Source: Bacteroidales bacterium UBA3630 (GTDB taxonomy: Bacteria > Bacteroidota > Bacteroidia > Bacteroidales > P3). Taken from it: a stretch of 12,321 nt of DNA. The stretch is from NCBI GenBank assembly GCA_002373995.1, contig DFLB01000042.1:276-12596 (forward strand), read 5' to 3'. Below are positions 5,005 to 11,852 of the stretch, piece after piece. The notes under the pieces are model-generated. The model saw only the letters and a list, made by a program, of their open reading frames with translations, searched no databases and was not told the origin of the DNA. Both the position numbers and the translations under genes were made by a program. Position 1 is the stretch's first letter. Each line of letters begins with the position of its first letter.

Positions 5005-6114
5005 ATGAAACACCTCAAACTGCTGGCCACCAGCATTGTTATGGCAACCTTGGCTTTTACCGGATGCAGCAACGGAAATCAACAAAAAGAAGAAAACAAT
5101 ATGAAACAACAACTCGTTTTGACTCAGGAGTGGGACAAGGTGTTCCCGCTGAGCGACAAGGTGAACCACCGCAAGGTGACGTTTGAAACACAGTATGGGC
5201 TGACGCTGGCTGCCGACCTCTACACCCCAAAAGATGCCCAGGGCAAGCTGGCGGCTATCGCCGTGAGCGGTCCCTTCGGTGCCGTCAAGGAGCAGAGCAG
5301 CGGACTCTATGCCATGCGGATGGCTGAGCGCGGCTTTGTGGCGCTGGCTTTCGACCCGTCATATACCGGCGAAAGCAGCGGTGAGCCACGCCGCACGGCA
5401 TCGCCTGACATCAACACCGAGGACTTCATGGCTGCCGTCGACTACCTGTCGAAGCTGGAGAATGTCGACCCCGAGCGCATCGGCATCATCGGCATCTGCG
5501 GTTGGGGTGGCATCGCCCTCAACGCTGCCGCTGCCGACACCCGCATCAAGGCCACCGTCGCTTCCACGATGTACGATATGACCCGCGTCAACGGCAACGG
5601 CTACTTCGACAGCGAGGACAAAGAGGAGTCGCGCCACGCTGCCCGTGAGGCGATGGGCAAACAGCGCCTCGCCGACCCCATGGCGATGGCCGGTGGAGTC
5701 ATCGACCCACTGCCCGAGGAGGTACCCCAGTTTGTGAAGGACTATCACGCCTACTACAAGACCCCGCGCGGCTACCACAAGCGCAGCGGCAACAGCAACG
5801 ACGGCTGGCGCACCATTGGTACCCAGGCCTACGCCAACGCCCGTTTCCTATACTATATCAACGAGATACGCTCCGCCGTCCTCGTCATGCACGGCGAGAA
5901 GGCCCACTGCCGCTACTTTGGCGAGGCCGCCTATCACTATATGGTTGAAGGCAAAGCCGAAGGCTACAACTTCGTCGGCAAACCAAATCCCAACCCCGAC
6001 AACAAGCAGCTGCTCATCATCCCCGGCGCCACCCACTGCGACCTCTACGACGGTGGCGAGAAAAATTACATCCCTTGGGACACGCTGGCAGAGTTCTTTA
6101 ATAAAAACCTATAA
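5005..6114 (+). CDS. Alpha/beta hydrolase lipoprotein (dienelactone hydrolase/YcjY-like)
   Basis: A 369-residue lipoprotein with signal peptide 1-20, lipobox F-T-G-C and lipidated C21. After a polar linker (22-32) comes an alpha/beta hydrolase domain. 'AIAVSGPFGAVKEQSSGLYA' (83-102) carries the oxyanion-side loop, 'GICGWGG' (163-169) is the nucleophile elbow with Cys165 instead of Ser, 'VMHGEKAH' gives the likely acid E298, and 'IPGATHCDLYD' gives H344. A Cys nucleophile is known in dienelactone hydrolases. The substrate is unknown, probably an ester, lactone or similar carbonyl. Cytosolic relatives begin near Met33 ('MKQQLVLTQEWDK'), so the signal peptide appears added. It is followed after 6 bases by the flavoprotein gene, with one promoter at 4966 and the HxlR gene upstream. 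Confidence 0.88.
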   Translation: MKHLKLLATSIVMATLAFTGCSNGNQQKEENNMKQQLVLTQEWDKVFPLSDKVNHRKVTFETQYGLTLAADLYTPKDAQGKLAAIAVSGPFGAVKEQSSGLYAMRMAERGFVALAFDPSYTGESSGEPRRTASPDINTEDFMAAVDYLSKLENVDPERIGIIGICGWGGIALNAAAADTRIKATVASTMYDMTRVNGNGYFDSEDKEESRHAAREAMGKQRLADPMAMAGGVIDPLPEEVPQFVKDYHAYYKTPRGYHKRSGNSNDGWRTIGTQAYANARFLYYINEIRSAVLVMHGEKAHCRYFGEAAYHYMVEGKAEGYNFVGKPNPNPDNKQLLIIPGATHCDLYDGGEKNYIPWDTLAEFFNKNL

Positions 6115-6120
6115 ACGTTT

Positions 6121-6657
6121 ATGAAGAAAGTAGTCGTTATATCAACCAGCCTCCGCCCGGGCTCGAACAGCCACGCTTTGGCGGAGCAGTTTGCCCGCGG
6201 TGCGGAAGCCGCGGGGCACCAGGTGGAGCTCATCACGCTGCGCGGCAAAGAAATACGGTTCTGCGTAGGATGCCTCGCCTGCCAGCAGACGGGCGCCTGC
6301 GTCTTCAAAGACGATGTGCCGGCCATCATGGAGAGCGTGCTCAATGCCGACGTGGTCTGCTGGGCCACGCCCATCTACTACTACGAGATGAGCGGCCAGA
6401 TGAAGACCCTCATCGACCGCATGAACGCCATGTATGCAAAGGACTACCGCTTCCGCGACATCTACCTGCTGACCACCGCCGCCGAAGAGGAGATGTTCGT
6501 TCCCCAGCGCGCCGAGAGCGGGTTGCAGGGGTGGATAGACTGCTACGGCAAGTCGGCGCTCAAAGGCCACCTCTTCTGCGGCGGCGTGGGCGGCCCGGGC
6601 GAGATTGCCGGCAACGCCAAGCTGCAGGAAGCCTACGAGATGGGGAAGAAGGTGTGA
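6121..6657 (+). CDS. NADPH-dependent FMN reductase-like flavodoxin family protein
   Basis: A 178-residue cytosolic flavoprotein with flavodoxin fold. 'STSLRPGSNSHALAEQFARG' (9-28) is the FMN phosphate-binding loop and following helix; 'CWATPIYYYEMSGQMKTLIDRM' (80-101, quoted in part as TPIYYYEMSGQMK) is the second flavin-contacting segment. A cysteine cluster 'FCVGCLACQQTGACVFKDD' (C48, C51, C54, C60) resembles that of iron-sulfur flavoproteins, though binding of a cluster is not certain. Likely role is two-electron reduction of a quinone, nitro-compound or other small acceptor. It starts 6 bases after the hydrolase stop, so the two form an operon. Its 3' end converges on the DUF6266 gene, with 24 bases between the stops and no obvious terminator. 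Confidence 0.85.
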   Translation: MKKVVVISTSLRPGSNSHALAEQFARGAEAAGHQVELITLRGKEIRFCVGCLACQQTGACVFKDDVPAIMESVLNADVVCWATPIYYYEMSGQMKTLIDRMNAMYAKDYRFRDIYLLTTAAEEEMFVPQRAESGLQGWIDCYGKSALKGHLFCGGVGGPGEIAGNAKLQEAYEMGKKV

Positions 6658-6681
6658 AAGACTTTCGCGGAGAGCGAGGGT

Positions 6682-7359
6682 TCAAAGGCTGAAGGTGCCG
6701 AGATAGAGGCTGGGACTGGACTGAGCTGGGTGGACCTGAGCGTGTGAGGCTGTGTCACGGTGGAAGCGTGTAGCCTGGAACCAAGCGTAGAGATGCATTT
6801 GGGAGTGGGCGGCAGGGAGTTCGAAGGCGCACCGTGCGGAATCGGCACGCAAGGGACCGTGATAGAGCACAAGAGACTGGATATCTGATAGATAGGCAGT
6901 TAGGATAAGTTGGTCATCGGGAGCAGCGTAGCGTTCGGCGAGGCACAGGTCGGGGCATGAGACAAGCAGGAGGTTGTTTTCGATTGCGGTAGACATAGAG
7001 GGTGAGACGTAACGCGGCCCGATGGCCAGCAGCAGGTGTTCGGGGCAGAGCTGCCAGAGGGCGGTCTCGTCGTTCCACTGGAAGGCACCGTTGTTCCAAT
7101 TGGTGCGGACAAAGAGGTTGCGGGGGGAGAGGCCCGGTTGCTCACCGGCGGCACGGGAAAATCCGAGGGCAATGGCCTCGGAGAGGAGGGAAGAGAGGCG
7201 ATTGGCAAAGGCGAGTTTGGCGCGGTGTTTCTGTTGGGCAGGCGTGCGAGGGTTTGAAGGGCGGTAGAGGGCTTTCTCGATTTGCTGTCCGTGGAGGACG
7301 ACATAGATTTTGTCGCCCTGTTTGCCGTGTTTCATACCGGAGGGGTCAATCTTTGACAT
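6682..7359 (-). CDS. DUF6266-like protein
   Basis: A 225-residue protein of unknown function. Its N-terminus ('GMKHGKQGDKIYVVLHGQQI', then 'SNPRTPAQQKHRAKLAFANR') fits the DUF6266 pattern found in Bacteroidota: a short G-rich strand pair, then 'T-x-A-Q-x-x-x-R-x-K' leading into a helix. The rest appears beta-rich and shows no catalytic motif. No signal peptide or membrane segment is visible. It is the only minus-strand gene between 2745 and 11790 and splits two plus-strand redox operons, so it may be an insertion unrelated to them. A period-11 AT-rich repeat array lies 58 bases upstream of its start (7417-7460). No -7 consensus was found between the array and the start. Confidence 0.65.
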   Translation of the reverse strand: MSKIDPSGMKHGKQGDKIYVVLHGQQIEKALYRPSNPRTPAQQKHRAKLAFANRLSSLLSEAIALGFSRAAGEQPGLSPRNLFVRTNWNNGAFQWNDETALWQLCPEHLLLAIGPRYVSPSMSTAIENNLLLVSCPDLCLAERYAAPDDQLILTAYLSDIQSLVLYHGPLRADSARCAFELPAAHSQMHLYAWFQATRFHRDTASHAQVHPAQSSPSLYLGTFSL

Positions 7360-7416
7360 AGGTCAGATAATGGCTTGATATTAATATGTTAGCAACTTGT
7401 TAATGCGGTGCAGATG

Positions 7417-7460
7417 TAGAATTGCCATAGAATTACGGTAGAATTATCCTATGATTATCC
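7417..7460. repeat. Period-11 tandem array (TAGAATT-type)
   Basis: Four adjacent 11-base units start at 7417, 7428, 7439 and 7450: TAGAATTGCCA, TAGAATTACGG, TAGAATTATCC and TATGATTATCC. The first seven bases are identical in three units and differ by one in the fourth, while the last four vary. The AATT core recurs every 11 bases, close to one DNA turn, so the stretch may be intrinsically curved or present sites on one face. Confidence 0.85.
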
Positions 7461-7492
7461 TATATTTTTCGTTATAACGGAGAAGTGGAGCA

Positions 7493-7518
7493 ATTATTAT
7501 CTCATAAGAGATAATAAT
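7493..7518. repeat. Perfect 11-bp dyad with 4-base spacer
   Basis: ATTATTATCTC (7493-7503) and GAGATAATAAT (7508-7518) are exact reverse complements around ATAA. The stem is AT-rich with no T run after it on either strand, which argues for an operator-like dyad over a terminator. It lies about 110 bases upstream of the CMD-cupin -7 box. Confidence 0.75.
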
Positions 7519-7626
7519 ATAGAGCCACGACGGAGAGAGGGGCTGTGTGGCGGGAAGCCGATAGCCAACGGCAAAATGTGACATAATTGCCGACATTTGT
7601 ACACCGGAAGATGGGGTATTTGTTTG

Positions 7627-7634
7627 TACTTTTG
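7627..7634 (+). promoter_or_regulatory. Bacteroidota -7 box for the CMD-cupin operon
   Basis: TACTTTTG matches TAnnTTTG. The nearest upstream TTTG (7596-7599) is 27 bases away, longer than the usual 19-21, so the -33 element is poor. Predicted start near 7638-7641 puts the AATCAGC-GGTT-GCTGATT hairpin at the very 5' end of the mRNA. Confidence 0.6.
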
Positions 7635-7640
7635 CAGACA

Positions 7641-7658
7641 AATCAGCGGTTGCTGATT
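7641..7658 (+). promoter_or_regulatory. 5' leader hairpin of the CMD-cupin operon
   Basis: AATCAGC (7641-7647) and GCTGATT (7652-7658) pair perfectly around GGTT. The stem would form at or next to the transcript 5' end, 35 bases before the ATG. Such 5' stems can stabilise mRNA; it could also be a DNA operator just downstream of the promoter. Confidence 0.45.
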
Positions 7659-7693
7659 GCTTATTAAATATTGATATCAAAATCATTACACAA

Positions 7694-8800
7694 ATGAAGA
7701 GCTTTTTTGCAACTGCATTTGTCGCGGTGGCGGTCATAATGACGGTGGCCTGCGGCAGAAACACGACTAAAACAGACAAGGATATGAACACACTCACATT
7801 TACTACCGGGCAGGCGGCTTCGATGGCCGTCATCGCCTGCAACGAGGCGCGCGGCGACCAATCGTCGCTGGCGCTCGCCATCCACGAGGGCTTCGAGGAG
7901 GGGCTCACCGCCAACCAGACGAAAGAGGCCCTCTCGCAACTCTACGCCTACACTGGCTTCCCGCGCTCGCTCAACGCCCTCGGCACCCTCCAAAAGGTGA
8001 TGGGGCAGCGCGGCGAGGTCGAGATGGGGCCCGAGGCGTCGCCGATGCCTGCGGGCTACGACGCCCTCCGGCAGGGAACGGAGGTGCAGACCAAGCTCAG
8101 CGGCCAGCCCTTCAACTATGACTTCTGCCCCGCCGAGGACTACTACCTCAAGGCGCACCTCTTCGGCGACATCTTCGCCCGCGACGTGCTGAGCCATGCC
8201 GACCGCGAGCTGGTGACCGTCAGCGCCCTCAGCGGACTCGAAGGCGTAATGCCGCAACTGCAGGCCCACGTGCGCGGTGCGCTCAATATGGGTGTCTCCG
8301 ACGAGCAGCTTGCCGCCATCCCCGTGGCGCTGAAGGAGGCCGGACTCACCGCCGAAGCCCTGCGCTGCGAGGCCGCCATCGCCGCCGTCAAAGGGCAGCA
8401 GCAGGTCGCCTCGCCCTCGGCGTTCCCCCTGGGACAGCCCAACGATGCCTACGCCAAGTATTTCATCGGACAGAGCTATCTTGCCGTGCTTGACACGGTG
8501 AGCGGTATGTGCAATGTCACCTTCGAGCCCGGCTGCCGCAACAACTGGCATGTGCACCACCATGCCGTGCAGGTGCTCACCTGCGTCAACGGCCGCGGAT
8601 GGTATCAGGAGTGGGGCAAAGAGCCCGTCGAGCTAAAGCCCGGCACGGTCATCAGCGTCCCCGCCGGCACCAAGCATTGGCACGGTGCCGCCGCCGACAG
8701 CTGGATGCAGCACCTGGCCTATTTCACCGCCCAGCAGCCCGGCTTCCGCAACGAATGGCTCGAACCCGTCGACGACGAACAGTACAGCAAGCTGAAATGA
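7694..8800 (+). CDS. Carboxymuconolactone decarboxylase-cupin lipoprotein
   Basis: A 368-residue lipoprotein: signal peptide 1-19 with lipobox T-V-A-C, lipidated C20, linker 21-30. Residues 35-110 and 145-232 are two AhpD/CMD-type helical units ('LTANQTKEALSQLYAYTGFP', 'TVSALSGLEGVMPQLQAHVR'). Neither has the CxxC pair of AhpD peroxidases, so a decarboxylase-like or other role is more likely. Residues 260-345 are a cupin with H286, H288, H328 and H330 as likely metal ligands; the usual Glu of motif 1 is Gln293. The natural substrate is unknown. Cytosolic relatives would begin near Met31. The stop overlaps the next start as ATGA (8797-8800), implying translational coupling with the amidohydrolase gene. 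The promoter is at 7627-7634. Confidence 0.88.
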   Translation: MKSFFATAFVAVAVIMTVACGRNTTKTDKDMNTLTFTTGQAASMAVIACNEARGDQSSLALAIHEGFEEGLTANQTKEALSQLYAYTGFPRSLNALGTLQKVMGQRGEVEMGPEASPMPAGYDALRQGTEVQTKLSGQPFNYDFCPAEDYYLKAHLFGDIFARDVLSHADRELVTVSALSGLEGVMPQLQAHVRGALNMGVSDEQLAAIPVALKEAGLTAEALRCEAAIAAVKGQQQVASPSAFPLGQPNDAYAKYFIGQSYLAVLDTVSGMCNVTFEPGCRNNWHVHHHAVQVLTCVNGRGWYQEWGKEPVELKPGTVISVPAGTKHWHGAAADSWMQHLAYFTAQQPGFRNEWLEPVDDEQYSKLK

Positions 8801-10116
8801 AACGGACATTAACACTGCTACTTATGGCCGCCATCACCAGTTCGCTCGCCGCCCAGATCGACCTCCACAGCCACGCTGTCACCAAGGGGTACTTGGCGTT
8901 CGTCAGACAGCACCACGCCGAGATGGACGAGGGGTTCCCCATCCCCAGCTGGGACGTGGAGAAGCATCTGGCCTTTATGGACCGTGCCGGCATCGAGACC
9001 TCGGTGCTGACGATGCCGGCGCCGCAACCCTGGTTTGGTGACGGCAAGGAGGCTGCCGCCGCCTGCCGCCAGTGGAACGAGGAGTGCGCCCTGCTCAAGG
9101 CACGCCATCCCGGACGGTTCCTCTTCTGCGCTGCGCTGCCGTTGCCAGACGTGGCTTTGGCCCTCGAGGAGGCCCGCTATGCCTTTGATGTGCTGGGGGC
9201 CGACGGCGTGAAGCTGGCTACCAACGCCTACGGCCAGTATCTCGGTGACCCGGTGTTGGACCCGCTGATGGCCTACCTCGACGAGCGCCACGCCGTCGTC
9301 ATCCTGCATCCCCACAAGCCCTCGGCCGTCAATGCGCAGCTTATCGCCGACGTGCCGCTGGCCAGTTACGAATACCTGGCCGAGACCTCGCGGGCTGTGT
9401 TCAATATGATAGCCCACAACACGTTGGTGCGCCACCCGAACATGAAGGTCGTGGTGCCCCATTGCGGCTCCTTTCTGCCTGAGGCGATGCCGCGCTTCCG
9501 CTCGCTGCTGCCCGTGATGGTGAAGCAGGGCATCATGCAGCCCGTCGATGTCGACGCGCAGCTCTCGCGCCTCTACTATGACCTGGCTGGTGCCCCCACC
9601 GACGAGGCTATCCGTATGCTCCTCACCCTCACCACGCCCGACCACCTGCTCTACGGCTCCGACTATCCCTATGTGGCTGAGACCGTGCTCGAAGCCGCTA
9701 AGCGTTCGCTCGCCGGGCGCCTGCCGATGCATGGCATAGACCCGCAGGATGTCTTCACCAACAACGCCCGCCGCCTCTTTGGGGCCGACATCCCCATCCG
9801 CCGATACGTCGACCGCATCACCCGTCTGGCCGAGATCGAAGTGGATCCCGAACAGATAGAAGCCTACATGCAGTACGCCATCGAGGTGGGCCGCATCAGT
9901 ATGGCCACCGAGCCCGGCGTGCTGACCCTCTTCTCGATGCAGGACAAAACCAACCCCGCCAAGATATACATCCTCGAAGTCTACGCCGACAGCGCCGCCT
10001 ATCAAAAGCACATCCAGCCCCCCCACTTCAAGAAGTACAAGGAAGGCACCGCCCAGATGGTGCGCAGCCTGAAGCTCATCGATGTTGACCCTATGGTGGA
10101 ACTGCGCGTCAAATAA
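8797..10116 (+). CDS. Exported amidohydrolase (ACMSD-like family) fused to C-terminal ABM domain
   Basis: A 439-residue protein with a Sec signal peptide (residues 1-19, cut after 'SLAA') and no lipobox. Residues 20-335 form an amidohydrolase-2 TIM barrel: 'DLHSH' gives H24 and H26, 'LHPHKP' H171, 'VVPHCGSF' H222, and 'YGSDYPY' D289, the usual metal/catalytic set of the ACMSD, LigI and related group, which act on carboxylated ring or ring-cleavage metabolites by decarboxylation or hydrolysis. Residues 340-435 are an antibiotic biosynthesis monooxygenase (ABM) dimeric alpha/beta barrel ('EPGVLTLFSMQDK', 'ILEVYADSAAYQKHI', 'PHFKKYKEG'). The fusion is unusual. The start is the ATG inside the ATGA overlap; the frame is open further upstream, inside the CMD-cupin gene, but the signal peptide fixes the start. 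Confidence 0.88.
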   Translation: MKRTLTLLLMAAITSSLAAQIDLHSHAVTKGYLAFVRQHHAEMDEGFPIPSWDVEKHLAFMDRAGIETSVLTMPAPQPWFGDGKEAAAACRQWNEECALLKARHPGRFLFCAALPLPDVALALEEARYAFDVLGADGVKLATNAYGQYLGDPVLDPLMAYLDERHAVVILHPHKPSAVNAQLIADVPLASYEYLAETSRAVFNMIAHNTLVRHPNMKVVVPHCGSFLPEAMPRFRSLLPVMVKQGIMQPVDVDAQLSRLYYDLAGAPTDEAIRMLLTLTTPDHLLYGSDYPYVAETVLEAAKRSLAGRLPMHGIDPQDVFTNNARRLFGADIPIRRYVDRITRLAEIEVDPEQIEAYMQYAIEVGRISMATEPGVLTLFSMQDKTNPAKIYILEVYADSAAYQKHIQPPHFKKYKEGTAQMVRSLKLIDVDPMVELRVK

Positions 10117-10165
10117 TAACACAATTTTCTTCCATCGACCCACGTTAACAAAAAAATACAGCAAT

Positions 10166-10693
10166 ATGAAACGTTTAATTACAATCTTCGCCGCCTGCTG
10201 CTTGATGCTGACGGCATGTGCACAAACCCCAAAAGAAAACAATCAAAAACAGAAAGGAACCAATATGAGCAAGACATTAGTAGCCTACTTCTCGGCCACA
10301 GGAACCACCAAGGCCGCCGCCCAGCGCCTGGCCAAAGAAAAGAACGCCGACCTCTTCGAGATCGCCCCTGCGGTGCCCTACACCTCTGCCGACCTCGACT
10401 GGCGCGACAAGCAGAGCCGCTCCACCAAGGAGATGCAAGACAAGACCTCGCGTCCTGCCATCAAGGGTCGCTGCGAGAATATGGCTGACTACGACACCGT
10501 CTGGATTGGCTTCCCTGTCTGGTGGTACACCGCCCCCACCATCATCAACACCTTCATCGAAGCCCACGACCTGAGCGGCAAGGTGATTAACGTCTTCGCC
10601 ACCAGCGGCGGCAGCAACGTCACCGGCTCTGCCAACGACCTCAAGAAAGCCTACCCTCAATACAACTGGGGCGAAAGCCGCTTGATGAACTAA
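10166..10693 (+). CDS. Flavodoxin lipoprotein
   Basis: A 175-residue lipoprotein: signal peptide 1-17 with lipobox L-T-A-C, lipidated C18, then a polar linker to Met34. Residues 35-175 are a short-chain flavodoxin: 'YFSATGTTKAAAQRLA' (41-56) binds the FMN phosphate, 'FPVWWYTAPTI' (116-126) and 'FATSGGSN' (144-151) contact the isoalloxazine. Flavodoxins are normally cytosolic electron carriers, so export with FMN and the outside electron donor are open questions. The end ('NWGESRLMN') looks about ten residues shorter than relatives, which usually continue with a short final helix. The ATG at 10166 is chosen because it begins the signal peptide; an in-frame ATG at 10082 would read through the end of the upstream gene. 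Gap to the upstream gene is 49 bases with no clear promoter. Confidence 0.87.
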   Translation: MKRLITIFAACCLMLTACAQTPKENNQKQKGTNMSKTLVAYFSATGTTKAAAQRLAKEKNADLFEIAPAVPYTSADLDWRDKQSRSTKEMQDKTSRPAIKGRCENMADYDTVWIGFPVWWYTAPTIINTFIEAHDLSGKVINVFATSGGSNVTGSANDLKKAYPQYNWGESRLMN

Positions 10694-10767
10694 AGGTTAT
10701 TGTTTATGGGAACACATCAACAGCCTAAACTTATTCACTTAGAAATCAGCATTTAGAAATAAATAAT

Positions 10768-11790
10768 ATGAAGAAAGTATTTATGATGATTGCCGCAGCC
10801 ACCATGCTATTTTGCGGGTGCAAAAACCAAAACCAGCCCGCCGAGGCCCAAGAGCCTGCCGAAGAGGGCGCCACCGTCTACCTCACCCGCGACATCAGCC
10901 CCGAGACACTGGTGAAGATCTACGAGGCGCTGGGCGTCAAAGCCGAAGGCCGCGTAGCCGTGAAGATTAGCACCGGCGAAGGCTCCAACCCCAACTACCT
11001 GAAGCCCGAGCTCATAAAGAACCTCGTGCAGACCGTCGACGGCACCATCGTGGAGTGCAACACCGCCTACGGCGATGCCCCCGAGGACAAGAAGGACGAG
11101 CGCACCACCTCCGCCAACCACTGGAAGGTGATTGAGCGCCACGGCTTCATCCCCATGTTCAAGGTCGACATCATGGACGAGGAAGGCGAGATGCGCATCC
11201 CCGTGCGCGACACCACCCACCTCAAGTACGACATCGTGGGCAGCCACATGGCCAACTACGACTTCCTCATCGCCCTCAACCACTTCAAAGGCCATCCCAT
11301 GGGCGGCTACGGCGGAGCCCTCAAGAACCTCTCCATCGGCTGCGGAAGCGCCAACGGCAAAGCCTACATCCACTCCAGCGGCAAGATGGAGAAGCTCGAC
11401 ATCGCCCGCCTCTGGACACCCGAATTCATCGGCGACCAGGACGGTTTCCTCGAAAGCATGGCCGCCGCCGCACAGGCCGTCACCGACTACTTCCGCGGCA
11501 AGAAGGGCATTATCTACATCAGCGTGATGAACAACATGAGCATCGACTGCGACTGCGTGGACCATCCCGAACCCGTCAAGCTTGAAGACTACGGCATCCT
11601 GGCCTCCACCGACCCCGTGGCCCTCGACCAGGCCTGCATCGACATCATCAACAACCAGCAGGTCACCGCCACCAACGACCCCACCGACCTCCTATCTCGC
11701 ATCGACCAGCAGCATGGCACCCACACCATCGAGCACGCCGAAAAGATAGGCCTCGGCAGTCGTAAGTACCACATAGTCAGCATTGACTAA
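10768..11790 (+). CDS. DUF362 domain lipoprotein
   Basis: A 340-residue lipoprotein: signal peptide 1-17, lipobox F-C-G-C, lipidated C18, then a Pro/Glu-rich linker to about 34. Residues 35-300 form a DUF362 domain: 'VAVKISTGEGSNPNYLKPEL' (64-83), 'NHFKGHPMGGYGGALKNLSI' (171-190), 'GCGSANGK', 'DCDCVDHPEP' (260-269) and 'GILASTDPVALDQACIDII' (276-294). In many relatives this domain carries a ferredoxin-like 4Fe-4S module; here none is present, and the D-C-D-C motif is the only close Cys pair. The reaction is unknown. The gene is 74 bases after the flavodoxin, with no TAnnTTTG box between them (only a TTAGAAAT direct repeat at 10739 and 10753), so it may be transcribed with it. A strong terminator follows. 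Confidence 0.85.
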   Translation: MKKVFMMIAAATMLFCGCKNQNQPAEAQEPAEEGATVYLTRDISPETLVKIYEALGVKAEGRVAVKISTGEGSNPNYLKPELIKNLVQTVDGTIVECNTAYGDAPEDKKDERTTSANHWKVIERHGFIPMFKVDIMDEEGEMRIPVRDTTHLKYDIVGSHMANYDFLIALNHFKGHPMGGYGGALKNLSIGCGSANGKAYIHSSGKMEKLDIARLWTPEFIGDQDGFLESMAAAAQAVTDYFRGKKGIIYISVMNNMSIDCDCVDHPEPVKLEDYGILASTDPVALDQACIDIINNQQVTATNDPTDLLSRIDQQHGTHTIEHAEKIGLGSRKYHIVSID

Positions 11791-11815
11791 CTCAGGATCC
11801 GCGCTCTAATCCATT

Positions 11816-11830
11816 CCTCCCCCGGGGAGG
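11816..11830. repeat. GC-rich near-palindrome after the DUF362 gene
   Basis: CCTCCCC (11816-11822) and GGGGAGG (11824-11830) are exact reverse complements around one base, forming a compact GC hairpin 25 bases after the stop. There is no T run, so on its own it is not an intrinsic terminator; it may protect the mRNA 3' end or pause polymerase ahead of the main terminator. Confidence 0.5.
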
Positions 11831-11852
11831 CTACCATGAGCCCCGCTGTTTT

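Larger units (their letters stand above)
7360..7693. other. 334-base divergent intergenic region
   Basis: This AT-rich stretch separates the divergent DUF6266 and CMD-cupin genes and shows no convincing ORF. It contains, in order, a period-11 tandem array (7417-7460), a perfect 11-bp dyad (7493-7518), a repeated heptamer TTTGTAC (7596-7602 and 7623-7629), a -7 box (7627-7634) and a 7-bp leader hairpin (7641-7658). Confidence 0.8.

Noticed and set aside
6682..7359. DUF6266 gene as a recent mobile insertion
   Set aside because: No terminal inverted repeats, target duplications or transposase gene were seen around it. Its strand is odd, but that alone is not evidence.
7417..7460. CRISPR array
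   Set aside because: The period is 11 bases with no spacers of CRISPR size, and no cas gene is present. The same holds for 11929-12018.
8509..8796. Upstream extension of the amidohydrolase frame inside the CMD-cupin gene
   Set aside because: The encoded residues are Arg/Ala-rich out-of-frame sequence, and a clear signal peptide begins at 8797.
8818..10242. Minus-strand ORF of 474 codons antisense to the amidohydrolase gene
   Set aside because: It is open because the sense strand is GC-rich with few antisense stop codons. The sense frame has full catalytic motifs and a signal peptide, whereas the antisense translation is Gly/His/Val-rich without motifs.
10807..11565. Minus-strand ORF of 252 codons antisense to the DUF362 gene
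   Set aside because: It is a Val/Ala/Gly/His-rich shadow of the sense frame, with no motifs.
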